Part shown: one piece after another, positions 27,208 through 38,087 of the stretch
Position numbering within the stretch: position 1 is the first letter of the stretch
How the letters are laid out: every line of letters begins with the position of its first letter
From: Prunella strophiata
Taxonomy: Eukaryota; Chordata; Aves; Passeriformes; Prunellidae
Assembly (NCBI GenBank): GCA_036583965.1
Contig: JAZBQD010000031.1
Location: 1,116,001-1,180,000, forward strand
Reading direction: 5' to 3'
Length of the DNA stretch: 64,000 nucleotides
Program-made: the position numbers and the translations under genes
Notes under the pieces: model-generated
Database searches by the model: none
The model's input: only the letters and a program-made list of their open reading frames with translations
Told to the model about the DNA's origin: nothing

Positions 27208-27845
27208 CCCCCAAAATTCCCTGGATCTGGGGTGGATTCCCTGGAAACTCCCCCAGGAATATGAGGAGGAGGAAGGACCTTGGGGCTGTGGAGAATTCCT
27301 GAAGAATTCCCAAAGAATTCCCGATTATCTCCGAGGATTTAACCCCATCCTGTCCAGAGCCAGCAGGAAGGGGACAGGAAAAGCAGGAAAAGTCAAGGTT
27401 GGAGTTTAAACTCGGGTTTAATGGAGGCAACATGAGGTAGAAACAGAGGGGAAACATCCCAGGGGAAAAACATCTCAGGGGAAAACATTCCATAAAAAAC
27501 ATTCCATAAAAAAAATTCCAGGGAAAACATCCCAGGGGAAACAAAACATTCAATGGAAAACATTCAATAAGAAATATCCCATAGAAAACATTCCAGGGAA
27601 AACATTTCCCTGCCAGCAGAGCAGGAGGTTGAGCCAGGCTTAGTCCAGCCTAAAATCCCTCCCGGGCCTAAACGTGCCCCAGTCCTGACTTAAAGCTTCA
27701 TCAGTTCTAAAAGGTCCCGAATCCAGCCTAAAACCCGTCCCAGCACTGCCTAAAACCTCCCACAGACTGGCCTAAAAGCTTCTCAGTCCCGCCTAAAAGC
27801 TTCACCAGGCCTAAAAGCTCTCCCAGTCCCACCTAAACCTTCCCA
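27208..27845. other. Mixed low-copy sequence with short motif repeats
   Basis: Non-satellite sequence (27.21-27.42 kb) is followed by loose repeats of acattccataaaa/cccaggggaaa (27.45-27.61 kb) and of cctaaaa-ctcccagtc words (27.65-27.84 kb). I see no exon with acceptable splice sites and no motif I can name. Confidence 0.55.
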
Positions 27846-30432
27846 GGTAATCCTAGATCCCAATCCTGGATTCCAATCCTAGATCCCAATCCTGGATTCC
27901 AATCCTAGATCCCAATCCTGGATTCCAATCCTAGATCCCAATCCTGGATTCCAATCCTAGATCCCAATCCTGGATTCCAATCCTAGATCCCAATCCTGGA
28001 TTCCAATCCTAGATCCCAATCCTGGATCCATTCCCAGATCCTGATCCCAATCCTGGATTCCAATCCTAGATCCCAATCCTGGATCCATTCCCAGATCCTG
28101 ATCCCAATCCTGGATTCCAATCCTAGATCCCAATCCTGGCTCCTGGATCCCAATCCCAATCCTGGATTCCAATCCTAGATCCCAATCCTGGATTCCAATC
28201 CTAGATCCCAATCCTGGCTCCTGGATCCCAATCCCAGATCCTGATCCCAATCCTGGATCCATTCCCAGATCCTGATCCCAATCCTGGATCCATTCCCAGA
28301 TCCTAGATCCCAATCCTGGATCCATTCCCAGATCCTGATCCCAATCCTGGCTCCTGGATACCAGATCCCAAATCCCAATCCTGGATTCCAATCCTAGATC
28401 CCAATCCTGGCTCCTGGATCCCAATCCCAATCCTGGATTCCAATCCTAGATCCCAATCCTGGCTCCTGGATCCCATTCCCAGATCCTGATCCCAATCCTG
28501 GATCCATTCCCAGATCCTGATCCCAATCCTGGATCCATTCCCAGATCCTGATCCCAATCCTGGATCCATTCCCAGATCCTGATCCCAATCCTGGATCCAT
28601 TCCTAGATCCCAATCCTGGCTCCTGGATCCCAATCCCAGATCCTGATCCCAATCCTGGCTCCTGGATCCCAATCCCAGATCCTGATCCCAATCCTGGATT
28701 CCAATCCTAGATCCCAATCCTGGATTCCAATCCTAGATCCCAATCCTGGATCCATTCCCAGATCCTGATCCCAATCCTGGATCCATTCCCAGATCCTGAT
28801 CCCAATCCTGGATCCATTCCCAGATCCCGATCCCAATCCTGGATCCATTCCCAGATCCTGATCCCAATCCTGGATTCCAATCCTAGATCCCAATCCTGGC
28901 TCCTGGATCCCAATCCCAGATCCTGATCCCAATCCTGGATCCATTCCCAGATCCTGATCCCAATCCTGGATCCAATCCTAGATCCCAATCCTGGCTCCTG
29001 GATCCATTCCCAGATCCTGATCCCAATCCTGGATCCATTCCCAGATCCTGATCCCAATCCTGGATCCAGTCCCAGATCCCGATCCCAATCCTGGATCCAT
29101 TCCCAGATCCTGATCCCAATCCTGGATCCATTCCCAGATCCTGATCCCAATCCTGGATCCATTCCCAGATCCTGATCCCAATCCTGGATCCATTCCTAGA
29201 TCCCAATCCTGGCTCCTGGATCCCAATCCCAGATCCTGATCCCAATCCTGGATCCATTCCCAGATCCTGATCCCAATCCTGGCTCCTGGATCCCAATCCC
29301 AGATCCTGATCCCAATCCTGGCTCCTGGATCCCAATCCCAATCCTGGATTCCAATCCTAGATCCCAATCCTGGCTCCTGGATCCCAATCCCAGATCCTGA
29401 TCCCAGCTCCTGATCCTGGATCCCAATTCCAGATCCTGATCCCAGCTCCTGATCCTGGATCCCAATCCCAGATCCTGATCCCAGCTCCTGATCCTGGATC
29501 CCAATTCCAGATCCTGATCCCAATCCTGGCTCCCAGCTCCCGATTCTGGATCCCAGATCCCGATCCCAATCCTGGATTCCAATCCTAGATCCCAATCCTG
29601 GCTCCTGGATACCAGATCCCAAATCCCAATCCTGGATCCATTCCCAGATCCTGATCCCAGCTCCTGATCCTGGATCCCAATTCCAGATCCTGATCCCAAT
29701 CCTGGCTCCCAGCTCCCGATTCTGGATCCCAGATCCCGATCCCAATCCTGGATTCCAATCCTAGATCCCAATCCTGGATCCATTCCCAGATCCTGATCCC
29801 AATCCTGGCTCCTGGATCCCAATCCCAGATCCTGATCCCAATCCTGGATCCATTCCCAGATCCTGATCCCAGCTCCTGATCCTGGATCCCAATTCCAGAT
29901 CCTGATCCCAATCCTGGCTCCCAGCTCCCGATTCTGGATCCCAGATCCCGATCCCAATCCTGGATTCCAATCCTAGATCCCAATCCTGGCTCCTGATCCC
30001 AGATCCCAATCCCAAATCCAGGATCCCAGCTCCTGGCTCCTGATCCTGGATCCCAATTCCAGATCCTGATCCCAATCCTGGCTCCCAGCTCCCGATTCTG
30101 GATCCCAGATCCCGATCCCAATCCTGGATTCCAATCCTAGATCCCAATCCTGGCTCCCAGATCCCAATCCCAAATCCAGGATCCCGATCCTACCTCCCAA
30201 ATCCTGATCCCAGCTCCTGATCCTGGATCCCAATTCCAGATCCTGATCCCAATCCTGGCTCCTGGATCCCAATCCCAATCCTGGATCCATTCCCAGATCC
30301 TGATCCCAATCCTGGATTCCAATCCTAGATCCCAATCCTGGCTCCTGGATCCCAATCCCAGATCCTGATCCCAATCCTGGCTCCTGGATCCCAATCCCAG
30401 ATCCTGATCCTGATCCCAGATCCCAATTCTGG
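27846..30432. repeat. Composite satellite (31-, 26- and ~28-bp units)
   Basis: Three related units are shuffled: ctggatccattcccagatcc (31 bp), ctagatcccaatcctggatt (26 bp) and a ggctcctggatcccaatccc type. All share gatcc words, so the region is dense in GATC sites. It is the same family as 21273-21540 and ends about 100 bases before the start of the hexamer tract. Confidence 0.92.
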
Positions 30433-30539
30433 CTCCCAGTTCCCAGTCACAGCTCCTAGCAGATCCCGTTCTCCACGCGCTCCCGGTACCCCGGCACGAT
30501 CTGCATCCGGCGCAGCCGCCAGAGCTCGTTCTCCTTCCC

Positions 30540-30846
30540 ATTCCCCATCCCGTTCCCATTCCCATTCCCATTCCCATTCCCATTCCCATTCCCATTCCCA
30601 TTCCCATTCCCATTCCCATTCCCATTCCCATTCCCATTCCCGTTCCCGTTCCCATTCCCATTCCCATTCCCATTCCCATTCCCATTCCCGTTCCCGTTCC
30701 CATTCCCGTTCCCGTTCCCGTTCCCGTTCCCGTTCCCGTTCCCGTTCCCGTTCCCGTTCCCGTTCCCGTTCCCGTTCCCATTCCCATTCCCATTCCCATT
30801 CCCATTCCCATTCCCATTCCCATTCCCATTCCCGTTCCCGTTCCCC
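30540..30846. repeat. TTCCCA/TTCCCG hexamer microsatellite
   Basis: About 50 hexamers, with separate blocks of ttcccg and ttccca. On the minus strand it follows directly on the integrase-like open frame and would code Gly-Asn, Gly-Thr or Glu-Arg/Trp dipeptides, so it may have captured or replaced the 3' end of that gene. Confidence 0.95.
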
Positions 30847-31670
30847 CTCGGGGGCGCTCCCAGCAGCACCTCCAAGCGGCAGCCGGGCACGCACAGCAGC
30901 GGCCCCAGTCCTCTCCCGCGCTCCGCGCCGCGATTCCGCCTGGAATCAGCGGCACAATCACGGCCAGCCGGCCCCCCGAGCGCCCGGCCACCCGGACCCG
31001 CTCCGCAGGCCCCGGGCCCGGGCTGGGCGCGGTGCCAGGCGGCCAGAAGGCCGGAGGGGCGGAGCACAGGCACTCCCACAGCAGGCGGGCTCGGGCTGGC
31101 AGCAAGCACAGCGAGCACCTTCCCCACCCGCCCGAAACACCCCGCAGCAGCACCTGCTTCCACCTCGGCCGGGGGCGCGCGCCGCAGAGGGAAAGCGTCC
31201 GGCCAGCCCGATTGAGCGAGTCCTGCACCAGCAGGCAGAGGCCCGGAACCCCTGCGGGCATCGGCGGAAGCGCCGGCGAGAGGCTGATCGCAAGCCGGGA
31301 CCAGGGGCCCTCTCCCGATTGCGGGGCCGCCGCGGGCTCGGTGGTGCCGGTCCCGGCACGGGGGGCAGCGCCGCACCCAGCGCGCCACGTCCTCACGGAC
31401 ATCCATCCAGGAGTGCACGGCCAGCACGCGGCACATGGTGTCCCCGACGCCGTCGTGCCCGCAGCGGTGGCACTGCGCCACGATCTCCTGCCGCTCGAAG
31501 GCCGACGGCTCCCAGAACGTCCAGCCGCTGATGGAGTTGCCGGCGACGGCCTCGGCCCGGGCCGTCACCCTCTGCATCCAGCTCCTCTCGTCCGGCGCCG
31601 CGCTGCCGAGCGCGGTTCCCACCTGGCGCACGCGGAGCATTCCCGGGAAGGCGCGGAGCCAGCGCCGCAC
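30847..31670 (-). pseudogene. Integrase-like 3' part of the GC-rich pol locus, frame-shifted
   Basis: On the minus strand a frame open from 31670 contains an H2C2 zinc-binding module, HRCGH followed about 30 residues later by CPPC (about 31480-31370), as found at the N-terminus of retroviral and Ty3-type integrases. It lies in a different frame from the upstream reverse transcriptase (shift near 31690). The core-like sequence after it appears in yet another frame from about 31402 and has no convincing D, D, E catalytic set. The reading runs into the hexamer tract at 30846. I read it as a decayed or non-catalytic integrase remnant; a captured host exon is possible. Confidence 0.6.
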
Positions 31671-33362
31671 CTCGGGGTGCCCGCCCTGCCTCCGCCCGCG
31701 GCCGCCAGCCCCGGGCAGCCGGAGTAGAGGAACAGCGGGCAGCGGCTGCGGTGCTGCTCCAGGAGCTCCCGGAGCGCCTCCAGCGCCGCCTCCTCCTCCT
31801 CACGGCCCCGCCACACCCCCAGCAGCCAGCGCTCCTCCAGGCTGGTAGCGGCGAAGCCCACGGACGGCGTTCGGGACGATCCCTTCTGCACGGCCAGGAA
31901 CCAGACGTTGGCTTTGGGGACGTGGGCAGGCAGCTGCCGGAGCTCTGGGGCCACCGGGATGGCCACTGTCTGGGATTCCTGCGGCTCTGGGCCCTCGGTG
32001 GCCACCAGCACCGTCCATTGCTCCGGGAGCTGGAAGCCACCGGAGCCGCCGGCGAGCAGCGCGTCGCCCCGGAGCAGGTAACGCCCGGCGGGGCCCCGGA
32101 TGACGATGGGAGCCGGCCCCGTGAGCTTCTGGAAGGTCTGCACGGCCCAGACGGCCGCCAGGCACGCCGCGTCCTGCGGGGCCCAGCTCTGGCCGCGGAG
32201 CCGGTGGGAGCAGTGCCGCACCGGGCGCAGCGCCCCCGCGCTCTCCTGCAGCAGCACCGCTCCCACCGTGCCGGCGTGCACCGACAGCCGGATCACGAAG
32301 GGCCGCGATTTGTTCGGGAAGAGCAGAGCGGGCGCGGCCTTCAGGGCGTCCCTGAGCTGCCGCAGCCGCTCCCGGCCCCGCTCCCACTCCCGTTCCTGCT
32401 CCCGTTCCCATTTCTCCGGCACCGCCAGGCGCTGCAGCGGCAGCACCAGCTCCAGGTAGTCGGGGATGAACTCGGCCAAACCGCCGAACTTTCCGAGGAC
32501 GGAGCGGAGCCGGGCAGCGTCCCAGGGCTTGGCAGCGTCGCAGTCCGCGCAGATCTGCTGCAGCTTCTCCCGGGGCACGCGGCGCCCCGCGGCCCCCAGG
32601 GTCATGCCCAGGTAATTCACCTCGCGCCGCACCAGCTGCGCCTTGTCCCGGTTGACCTTGAAGCCGGTCCTCTGGATCAGCTCCAGGACGCGGCGGGTCC
32701 GGTACTCGGCCTGCCGCCGCCGCTTCCCGGTGACCAGGATGTCGTCGGAGTAGTGGAAGACGCCGAGGGCGACGCCGGGCTCCAGCCGGGCCAGCATGGC
32801 GGCCACGCGGCGGTGCACGATGGAGACGCTGCCGTGGAACTTGGGCGGCAGCCGCGTGAACAGGAACTGCCGGCCCCGGAAGGTGAAGGCGAAGCGGTGC
32901 TGGCAGCCGGGGGCCAGCGGGACGGCGAGGCAGGCGTTGGACAGATCCAGCACGGAGAAGAAGCGGCTCCGGGGGTTGATGGAGGTCAGGATCCCGTCCC
33001 GGTCCAGCGGCTCCTGCCGCGCCACGGGAGTGGCGGCGTTGAGGGCGGCGCAGTCCAGGCTCAGGCGGACGCCGCGCCCGTGGGGTTTTTGGATGAGAAT
33101 CAAGGGGTTGTTGGAGTCGGAGGTGCCCTCCACCACGATTCCCTCCTCCAGGTACTCCCGCAGCAGCTCTGCCATCTGCCTCTCCACGTGCTGGGGCAGC
33201 GGGCGCTGCCTCTGGAAGGGCACCGGGTCCCCGTCCAGGCTCTCCTCCTCGGCCAGGCGCCCGCAGTCCAGCCGGGAGCGCGCCCACACCGCCGGGAACC
33301 TCTCCTGCAGCTGCCTGCACACGCGCACGTAGCACACGTCCACGGCGGCCTGATCCCGGTCT

Positions 33363-33413
<51 letters not shown>

Positions 33414-33484
33414 CCCAAGCCCAAGCCTGAGCCCTGAGCCCAAGCCCAAACCCAAGTCCTCTTCTGTGCTCTCAGCATTCCCAC
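31565..33484 (-). CDS. GC-rich retroviral-type reverse transcriptase (possible domesticated or decayed pol)
   Basis: An open frame of about 639 codons on the minus strand. After a Gly-Ser hexamer-encoded leader comes RT homology: an entry segment with a PLPQHVERQM-like stretch, motif A with the catalytic Asp in LDLSNA (32950-32942), a fingers/palm block LPPKFHGS, motif C YSDD (32752-32741) and a following LGMTLG thumb-side motif. Then come a connection-type domain and an RNase H-like region (VWFLAVQKGSS, LFLYSGC), where the usual catalytic Asp residues are missing. Composition is very rich in G+C, Arg and Ala, unlike the AT-rich provirus at 38-48 kb. The nearest relatives by architecture are gamma/epsilon-type retroviral or Ty3-like pol genes. 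An intact RT core with a lost RNase H is unusual for plain decay, but frameshifts on both sides are consistent with a pseudogene. Confidence 0.75.
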
Positions 33485-34400
33485 TGGTCCTCAGAATTCC
33501 CAGGAGGCTCCCGTAAATCCCACCGGGAACGCCTGCAGTCCGGGCTGGCTCCAGAGCCTTGCTCATTGTCCAAGCCTGAGCCCGAGCCTGAGCCTGAGCC
33601 TAAGCCCGAGCCTGAGTCCTCCTCCATGCTCTCGGAGCTCCCGCTGGTCCTCAGAATTCCCAGCAGACTCCTGTAAATCCCACTGGGAACGCCGCGGTCC
33701 GGGCTGGCTCCAGAGCCCTGCTCCTGGTCCAAGCCTGAGCCTGAGCTCAAGCCTGAGCTTGAGCCTGAGCTGGAGCCCGAGCCCAAGCCTGAGCCTGAGC
33801 CCAACCCTGAGTCCAAGCCCAAGCCCAAGCCAAAGTCCTCCTCCGTGCTCTCAGCATTCCCACTGGCCCTCAGAATTCCCAGCAGACTCCCGTAAATCCC
33901 GCTGGGAATGCCGTGGTCCGGGCTGGCTCCAGAGCCTTGCTTCTGGTCCAGGCCTGAGCCTGAGCCCGAGCCCAAGCCCAAGTCCTCCTCCGTGCTCTCG
34001 GTGCTCCCGCTGGCTCTCAGCATTCCCAGGAGGCTCCCGTCAATCCCACCAGGAACGCCGCGGTCCGGGCTGGCTCCAGAGCCTTGCCCCCAGTCCAAGC
34101 CTGAGCCCAAGCCCGAGGCTGAGCCCAAGCCCAAGCCTGAGCCTGAGCCTGAGCCCAAGCCCGAGCCCGAGTCCTCCTCTGCACTCTCGGTGCTCCCGCT
34201 GGCTCTCAGCATTCCCAGGAGGCTCCCGTAGATCCCTCCAGGAACGCCGCGGTCCGGGCCGGCTCCGGAGCCTTGCTCCCAGCCCAAGCCTGAGCCTGAG
34301 CCTGAGCCCAAGCCCAAGCCTGAGTCCTCCTCCGTGCTCTCAGTGCTCCCGCTGGCTCTCAGCATTCCCAGCAGGCTCCCGTAGATCCCTCCGGGAACGC
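33363..34400 (-). repeat. ~170-200-bp tandem repeat upstream of the RT frame
   Basis: Six units each contain a conserved block of about 100 bases (minus-strand translation GIYGSLLGMLRASG...ESTEED) and a variable (gagcct/gagccc) hexamer tract coding Gly-Ser-Leu. Five units stay in one frame from 34575 to 33472. The sixth is shifted by a one-base insertion (gcctgcag versus gccgcgg near 33531) and leads into the RT frame. The conserved frame suggests coding origin, but the 6-bp periodicity could also keep it open by chance. Confidence 0.7.
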
Positions 34401-35702
34401 CGCGGTCCAGGCCGGTTCCGGAGCGCCGCTCCCCGGTGCCCGGCGCCGCGGGTGGTAGCGGCCGAGGGGCGTCCCCGCGATGCGCCGCGCCAGCCCGGCC
34501 GCCAGCTCCGCCGTGCGCTTCCCTTCCCAGCTCTCCAGGTCCTCTCCCAGCCGGCGCAGCCTCTCCCGGAGCCACTCCCTGCGCTCCGCTCCCGACGGAG
34601 GCTCCGGGCTCCCTGCGTCCCCTCCGGGCGTGGCGGCAGCGTCCGTGTCCCTCTGCCGGCTCCGGGAATTGCTGCTGGGCGCTCCCTCCTCATCCTCACA
34701 CCTCCCAGCCCGGGGTGGGGGCCGAGGCCGATCCATCCCACTCTGGGTGGCACTGTCACTGTCCCTGTCCCTGTCCGTGTCCCTCTGCCGGCTCCGGGAA
34801 TTGCTGCTGGGCTCTCCCTCCTCATCCTCACATCTCTGAGCTCGGGGCGGGGGCGGTGGTCGAGGTCGAGGCCGATCCGTCCCCTCCCCCAGCACATTCC
34901 CATTCCGGGCTTGCTGTGGGACACCGGGGTTGTCCCCAAGGTCCTTCCCGAGGGCTCGGATCCTGCTGGGGCTGCACTCTCCCTCCTCATCCTCACACCT
35001 CCCAGCCCGGGGTGGGGGCGGGGGCGGTGGTCGAGGCCGAGGCCGAGGCCGATCCGTCCCCTCCCCCAGCACATTCCCACTCCGGGCTTGCTGTGGGACA
35101 CCGGGGTTGTCCCCAAGGTCCTTCCCGAGGGCTTGGATCCTGCTGGGGCTGGGCTCTCCCTCCTCATCCTCACATCTCCGAGCTCGGGGCGGGGGCAGTG
35201 GTCGAGGCCGATCCGTCCCATTCCAGGTGGCACTGTCATTGTCCATGTCCGTGTCCATGTCCCTCTGCCGGCTCCGGGAATTGCTGCTGGGTGCTCCCTC
35301 CTCATCCTCACACCTCCCAGCCCGGGGCGGGGGCGGGGGCGGTGGTCGAGGTCGAGGCCGATCTGTCCCCTCCCCCAGCACATTCCCACTCCGGGCTTGC
35401 CGTGGGACACCCGGATTGTCCCCAAGGTCCTTCCCGAGGGCTTGGATCCTGCTGGGGCTGGGCTCTCCCTCCTCATCCTCACATCTCCGAGCCCGGGGTG
35501 GGGGCGGTGGTCGAGGCCGAGGCCGATCCGTCCCCTCCCTCGGCACATTCCCATTCCGGGCTTGCCTGTGGGACACCGGGGCTGTCCCCAAGGTCCTTCC
35601 CGAGGGCTCGGATCCCACTGGCGGTGCTCCCCCGCTCCGGCTGCTCCTGCGGGGCTCCGGCGTTCCGGCGGCTCCCCGGCTCTTCCCCGTTCCCCTGGCG
35701 AG
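34359..35702 (-). CDS. Hypothetical repeat-rich protein upstream of the RT locus
   Basis: The minus-strand frame is open from a possible splice acceptor (tctcgccag before 35701) to a stop at 34359. Most of it is two alternating repeat types of roughly 185 and 130 bases with RCEDEEG, RIQALGKDLGDNPG and RPRPRPPPP signatures. The C-terminal part is non-repetitive, charged and helix-prone (REWLRERLRRLGEDLESWEG, about 34575-34520). No known domain is recognised. Its position 5' of an RT frame makes a gag-like role conceivable, but nothing such as a zinc knuckle or major homology region is visible. It could equally be a VNTR with fortuitous openness. Confidence 0.35.
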   Translation of the reverse strand, partial: LARGTGKSRGAAGTPEPRRSSRSGGAPPVGSEPSGRTLGTAPVSHRQARNGNVPREGTDRPRPRPPPPPRARRCEDEEGEPSPSRIQALGKDLGDNPGVPRQARSGNVLGEGTDRPRPRPPPPPPPRAGRCEDEEGAPSSNSRSRQRDMDTDMDNDSATWNGTDRPRPLPPPRARRCEDEEGEPSPSRIQALGKDLGDNPGVPQQARSGNVLGEGTDRPRPRPRPPPPPPPRAGRCEDEEGECSPSRIRALGKDLGDNPGVPQQARNGNVLGEGTDRPRPRPPPPPRAQRCEDEEGEPSSNSRSRQRDTDRDRDSDSATQSGMDRPRPPPRAGRCEDEEGAPSSNSRSRQRDTDAAATPGGDAGSPEPPSGAERREWLRERLRRLGEDLESWEGKRTAELAAGLARRIAGTPLGRYHPRRRAPGSGAPEPAWTAAFPEGSTGACWEC

Positions 35703-35995
35703 AGTAACGGGACAAGTGGAACGAATATAAAGGGAAAAAGGGATAGATAAGGGAGAATAAAGGGTAAATAGGGAAAGAAGAGTAAGAGCTGAACTCTCCA
35801 CAAGAAGGGACAAGCCGTGTGCCCGGGAAGACGGTGCGGGGGGGAGGGACGGGAATCTCCTGCGGGAGAGCCCCGCGGTCCCCGGGGCCGGGGGGATCCT
35901 CCGGGCGCCTCCTCCTCAGGGACGGCAAGCAGAACATGGCTGGCCCCGGGAAGAGGGACGGAAACGGGGCTCGGGGTTGGCCGGGGGTTCCGGCA
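35703..35995. other. Non-repetitive segment with a purine-rich tract
   Basis: Contains an AT/purine-rich stretch (aaagggaaaaagggatagat, 35.73-35.79 kb) that on the minus strand is a polypyrimidine run preceding the acceptor at 35703, then a GC-rich part. No gene is called. Confidence 0.5.
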
Positions 35996-35999
35996 GTGC

Positions 36000-36850
36000 C
36001 AAAAGTGTCCCTGGCGTGTCCCGCGGGTGTCCCGGGAATTTCCTCGGTCCCAAAAGTGTCCCGGGAATTTTCTCGGTCCCAAAAGTGTCCCGGGAATTCC
36101 GTCGGTCCCAAAAGTGTCCCGGGAGTTCCGTCGGTCCCAAAAGTGTCCCGGGAATTTTCTCGGTCCCAAGAGTGTCCCGGGAGTTCCGTCGGTCCCAAAA
36201 GTTGTCCCAGGAATTTCTCGGTTCCCCAAAAGTGTCAGGAATCCGTCCAAGCCCAGAGTGTTTCCCTGGCGTGTCCCGGGGTTTTTTGTCCCGGGAATTT
36301 CCTCAGTCCCAAAAGTGTCCCGGGAATTCCGTCAAGTCCCGAGAGTGTTCCTGGCGTGTCCCAGGGGTATCCCAGGAATTTTCTCGGTCCCAAGAGTGTC
36401 CCGGGAGTTCCGTCGGTCCCAAAAGTGGCCCGGAAGTTCCGGCAGTCCCAAAAGTGTCCCTGGCGTGTCCCGCGGGTGTCCCGGGAATTTCCTCGGTTCC
36501 AAGGGTGTCCCAGGAATTTTCTCGGTCCCAAGAGTATCCCGGGAGTTCCGGCAGTCCCAAAAGTGTCCCTGGCCTGTCCCGGGGGTGTCCTGGGAATTTC
36601 TTCAGTCTCAGGAGTGTCCCGGGAATTTCCTCAGTCTCAGGAGTGTCCCAGGAATCTTCTCAGTCCCAAGAGTGTCCCGGGAGTTCCGTCGGTCCTGAGA
36701 GTGTCCCTGGCGTGTCCCGGGGGTGTCCCAGGAATTTCCTCAGTCCCAAGAGTGTCCCAGGGGTGTCCCAGGAATTCCGTCAAGTCCCAAGTGTGTCCCG
36801 AGGCTGTCCCGGGAATTTTCTCTGTCCCGGGAGTTCCGTCGGTCCCGGGA
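36000..36850. repeat. ~28-bp repeat (AAGTGTCCCGGGAATTTTCT)
   Basis: About 28-30 diverged units of 25-30 bases with a gtcccgggaatt core, mixed with a ctggcgtgtcccgggggtgt variant. Divergence between units is higher than in the arrays at 1-19 kb, so it is older. Confidence 0.88.
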
Positions 36851-37163
36851 TGTCCCTGCGGTGTCCCAGGAGCGGCGGCCCGACGGTTCCGTGCCCGGGG
36901 AGGAAGAGGAAGTTGGGGACGAGGATGAGGAGGATGAGGAAGGTGCGGGTCCTTTCCGGGGGCACCGAGGTCACGGCCCCGGCCCCGCTCCTGCTCCGGT
37001 GATTCCCGGCCGCTGTCCCGGTGCCCGGGAATGTCCCCGCGTCCTGCGGAGCTGCGGGAGCGGAGCCGGGAGTGAGCCCCGGGCACGGCCGCGCCTCCCC
37101 CACCCCCATTTGCGCTGCACCCCGAATTTCCCCTCCCCCCCCAAATGGGGACTGGGACCCCCC
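36851..37163 (-). other. GC-rich single-copy segment with a hydrophobic minus-strand frame
   Basis: On the minus strand an acceptor-like gctcccgcag ends near 37053 and is followed by an open segment that includes TRTFLILLILVPNFLFLPGH (about 36950-36890), a membrane-span or signal-like stretch. The plus strand over the same bases is acidic. The frame runs into the 28-bp repeats. I cannot say which strand, if either, is coding. The segment ends where an LTR begins at 37164. Confidence 0.35.
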
Positions 37164-37587
37164 TGATACAGAGACCTGACACAGAGGGGCCACATTAGAA
37201 ATGTTTAATAGTCGGGTTAGTTTTGTTTAGGTATTGCATATTCGCTTGGACAATGTATACTTAAAGTGTGTGCCAATATCCTGTTATTTTATGTACTGAA
37301 GACTAAATGTAGAGATCGTGTCCTTGGCTCCGTATTTTGCTTTGTGCTAGTTTCCTGTTATTTTTGAGCAATGTATACTCAGCAAACGGACTGTGGTCAG
37401 TTACCATAAAAGGAAAAAACATATAGGATCCCGAGCCAAGAAGAAGACTGCGCAGGCGCAAAGTTAAAAGTTCAACAAAAGGACAAGTGAGGAAGACTAT
37501 GCACGACCACCAGGAGACCCCTGAAGACCACCGAGAAGGAAGACTGCGGCTGCGCAGACGACATTTGCATATGTAGTTGATTCCCAG
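37164..37587 (+). mobile_element. Partial LTR (U3 side), plus orientation, cut by the gap
   Basis: Begins with TGATACAGAG and matches, in inverse orientation, the 38292-38985 LTR of the provirus. It is 424 bases of U3 and stops at the N gap. It has one copy of the 88-bp U3 segment that is doubled in the provirus. The left flank (gggacccccc) is host-like. It is either a second element in the opposite orientation or a contig-end misjoin. Confidence 0.88.
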
Positions 37588-38087
37588 NNNNNNNNNNNNN
37601 NNNNNNNNNNNNNNNNNNNNNNNNNNNNNNNNNNNNNNNNNNNNNNNNNNNNNNNNNNNNNNNNNNNNNNNNNNNNNNNNNNNNNNNNNNNNNNNNNNNN
37701 NNNNNNNNNNNNNNNNNNNNNNNNNNNNNNNNNNNNNNNNNNNNNNNNNNNNNNNNNNNNNNNNNNNNNNNNNNNNNNNNNNNNNNNNNNNNNNNNNNNN
37801 NNNNNNNNNNNNNNNNNNNNNNNNNNNNNNNNNNNNNNNNNNNNNNNNNNNNNNNNNNNNNNNNNNNNNNNNNNNNNNNNNNNNNNNNNNNNNNNNNNNN
37901 NNNNNNNNNNNNNNNNNNNNNNNNNNNNNNNNNNNNNNNNNNNNNNNNNNNNNNNNNNNNNNNNNNNNNNNNNNNNNNNNNNNNNNNNNNNNNNNNNNNN
38001 NNNNNNNNNNNNNNNNNNNNNNNNNNNNNNNNNNNNNNNNNNNNNNNNNNNNNNNNNNNNNNNNNNNNNNNNNNNNNNNNNNNNNNN
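37588..38087. other. Assembly gap, 500 N
   Basis: Exactly 500 N lie between two oppositely oriented copies of the same LTR family. The true distance and even adjacency are unknown. Confidence 0.98.

Noticed and set aside
30456..31402. Complete integrase gene
   Set aside because: Only the H2C2 zinc module is convincing; the core shifts frame and lacks a clear D, D, E set.
35479..36928. Long frames through the 28-bp repeat on both strands
   Set aside because: Diverged tandem repeat with opposing open frames; no unique domain beyond the segment already listed.
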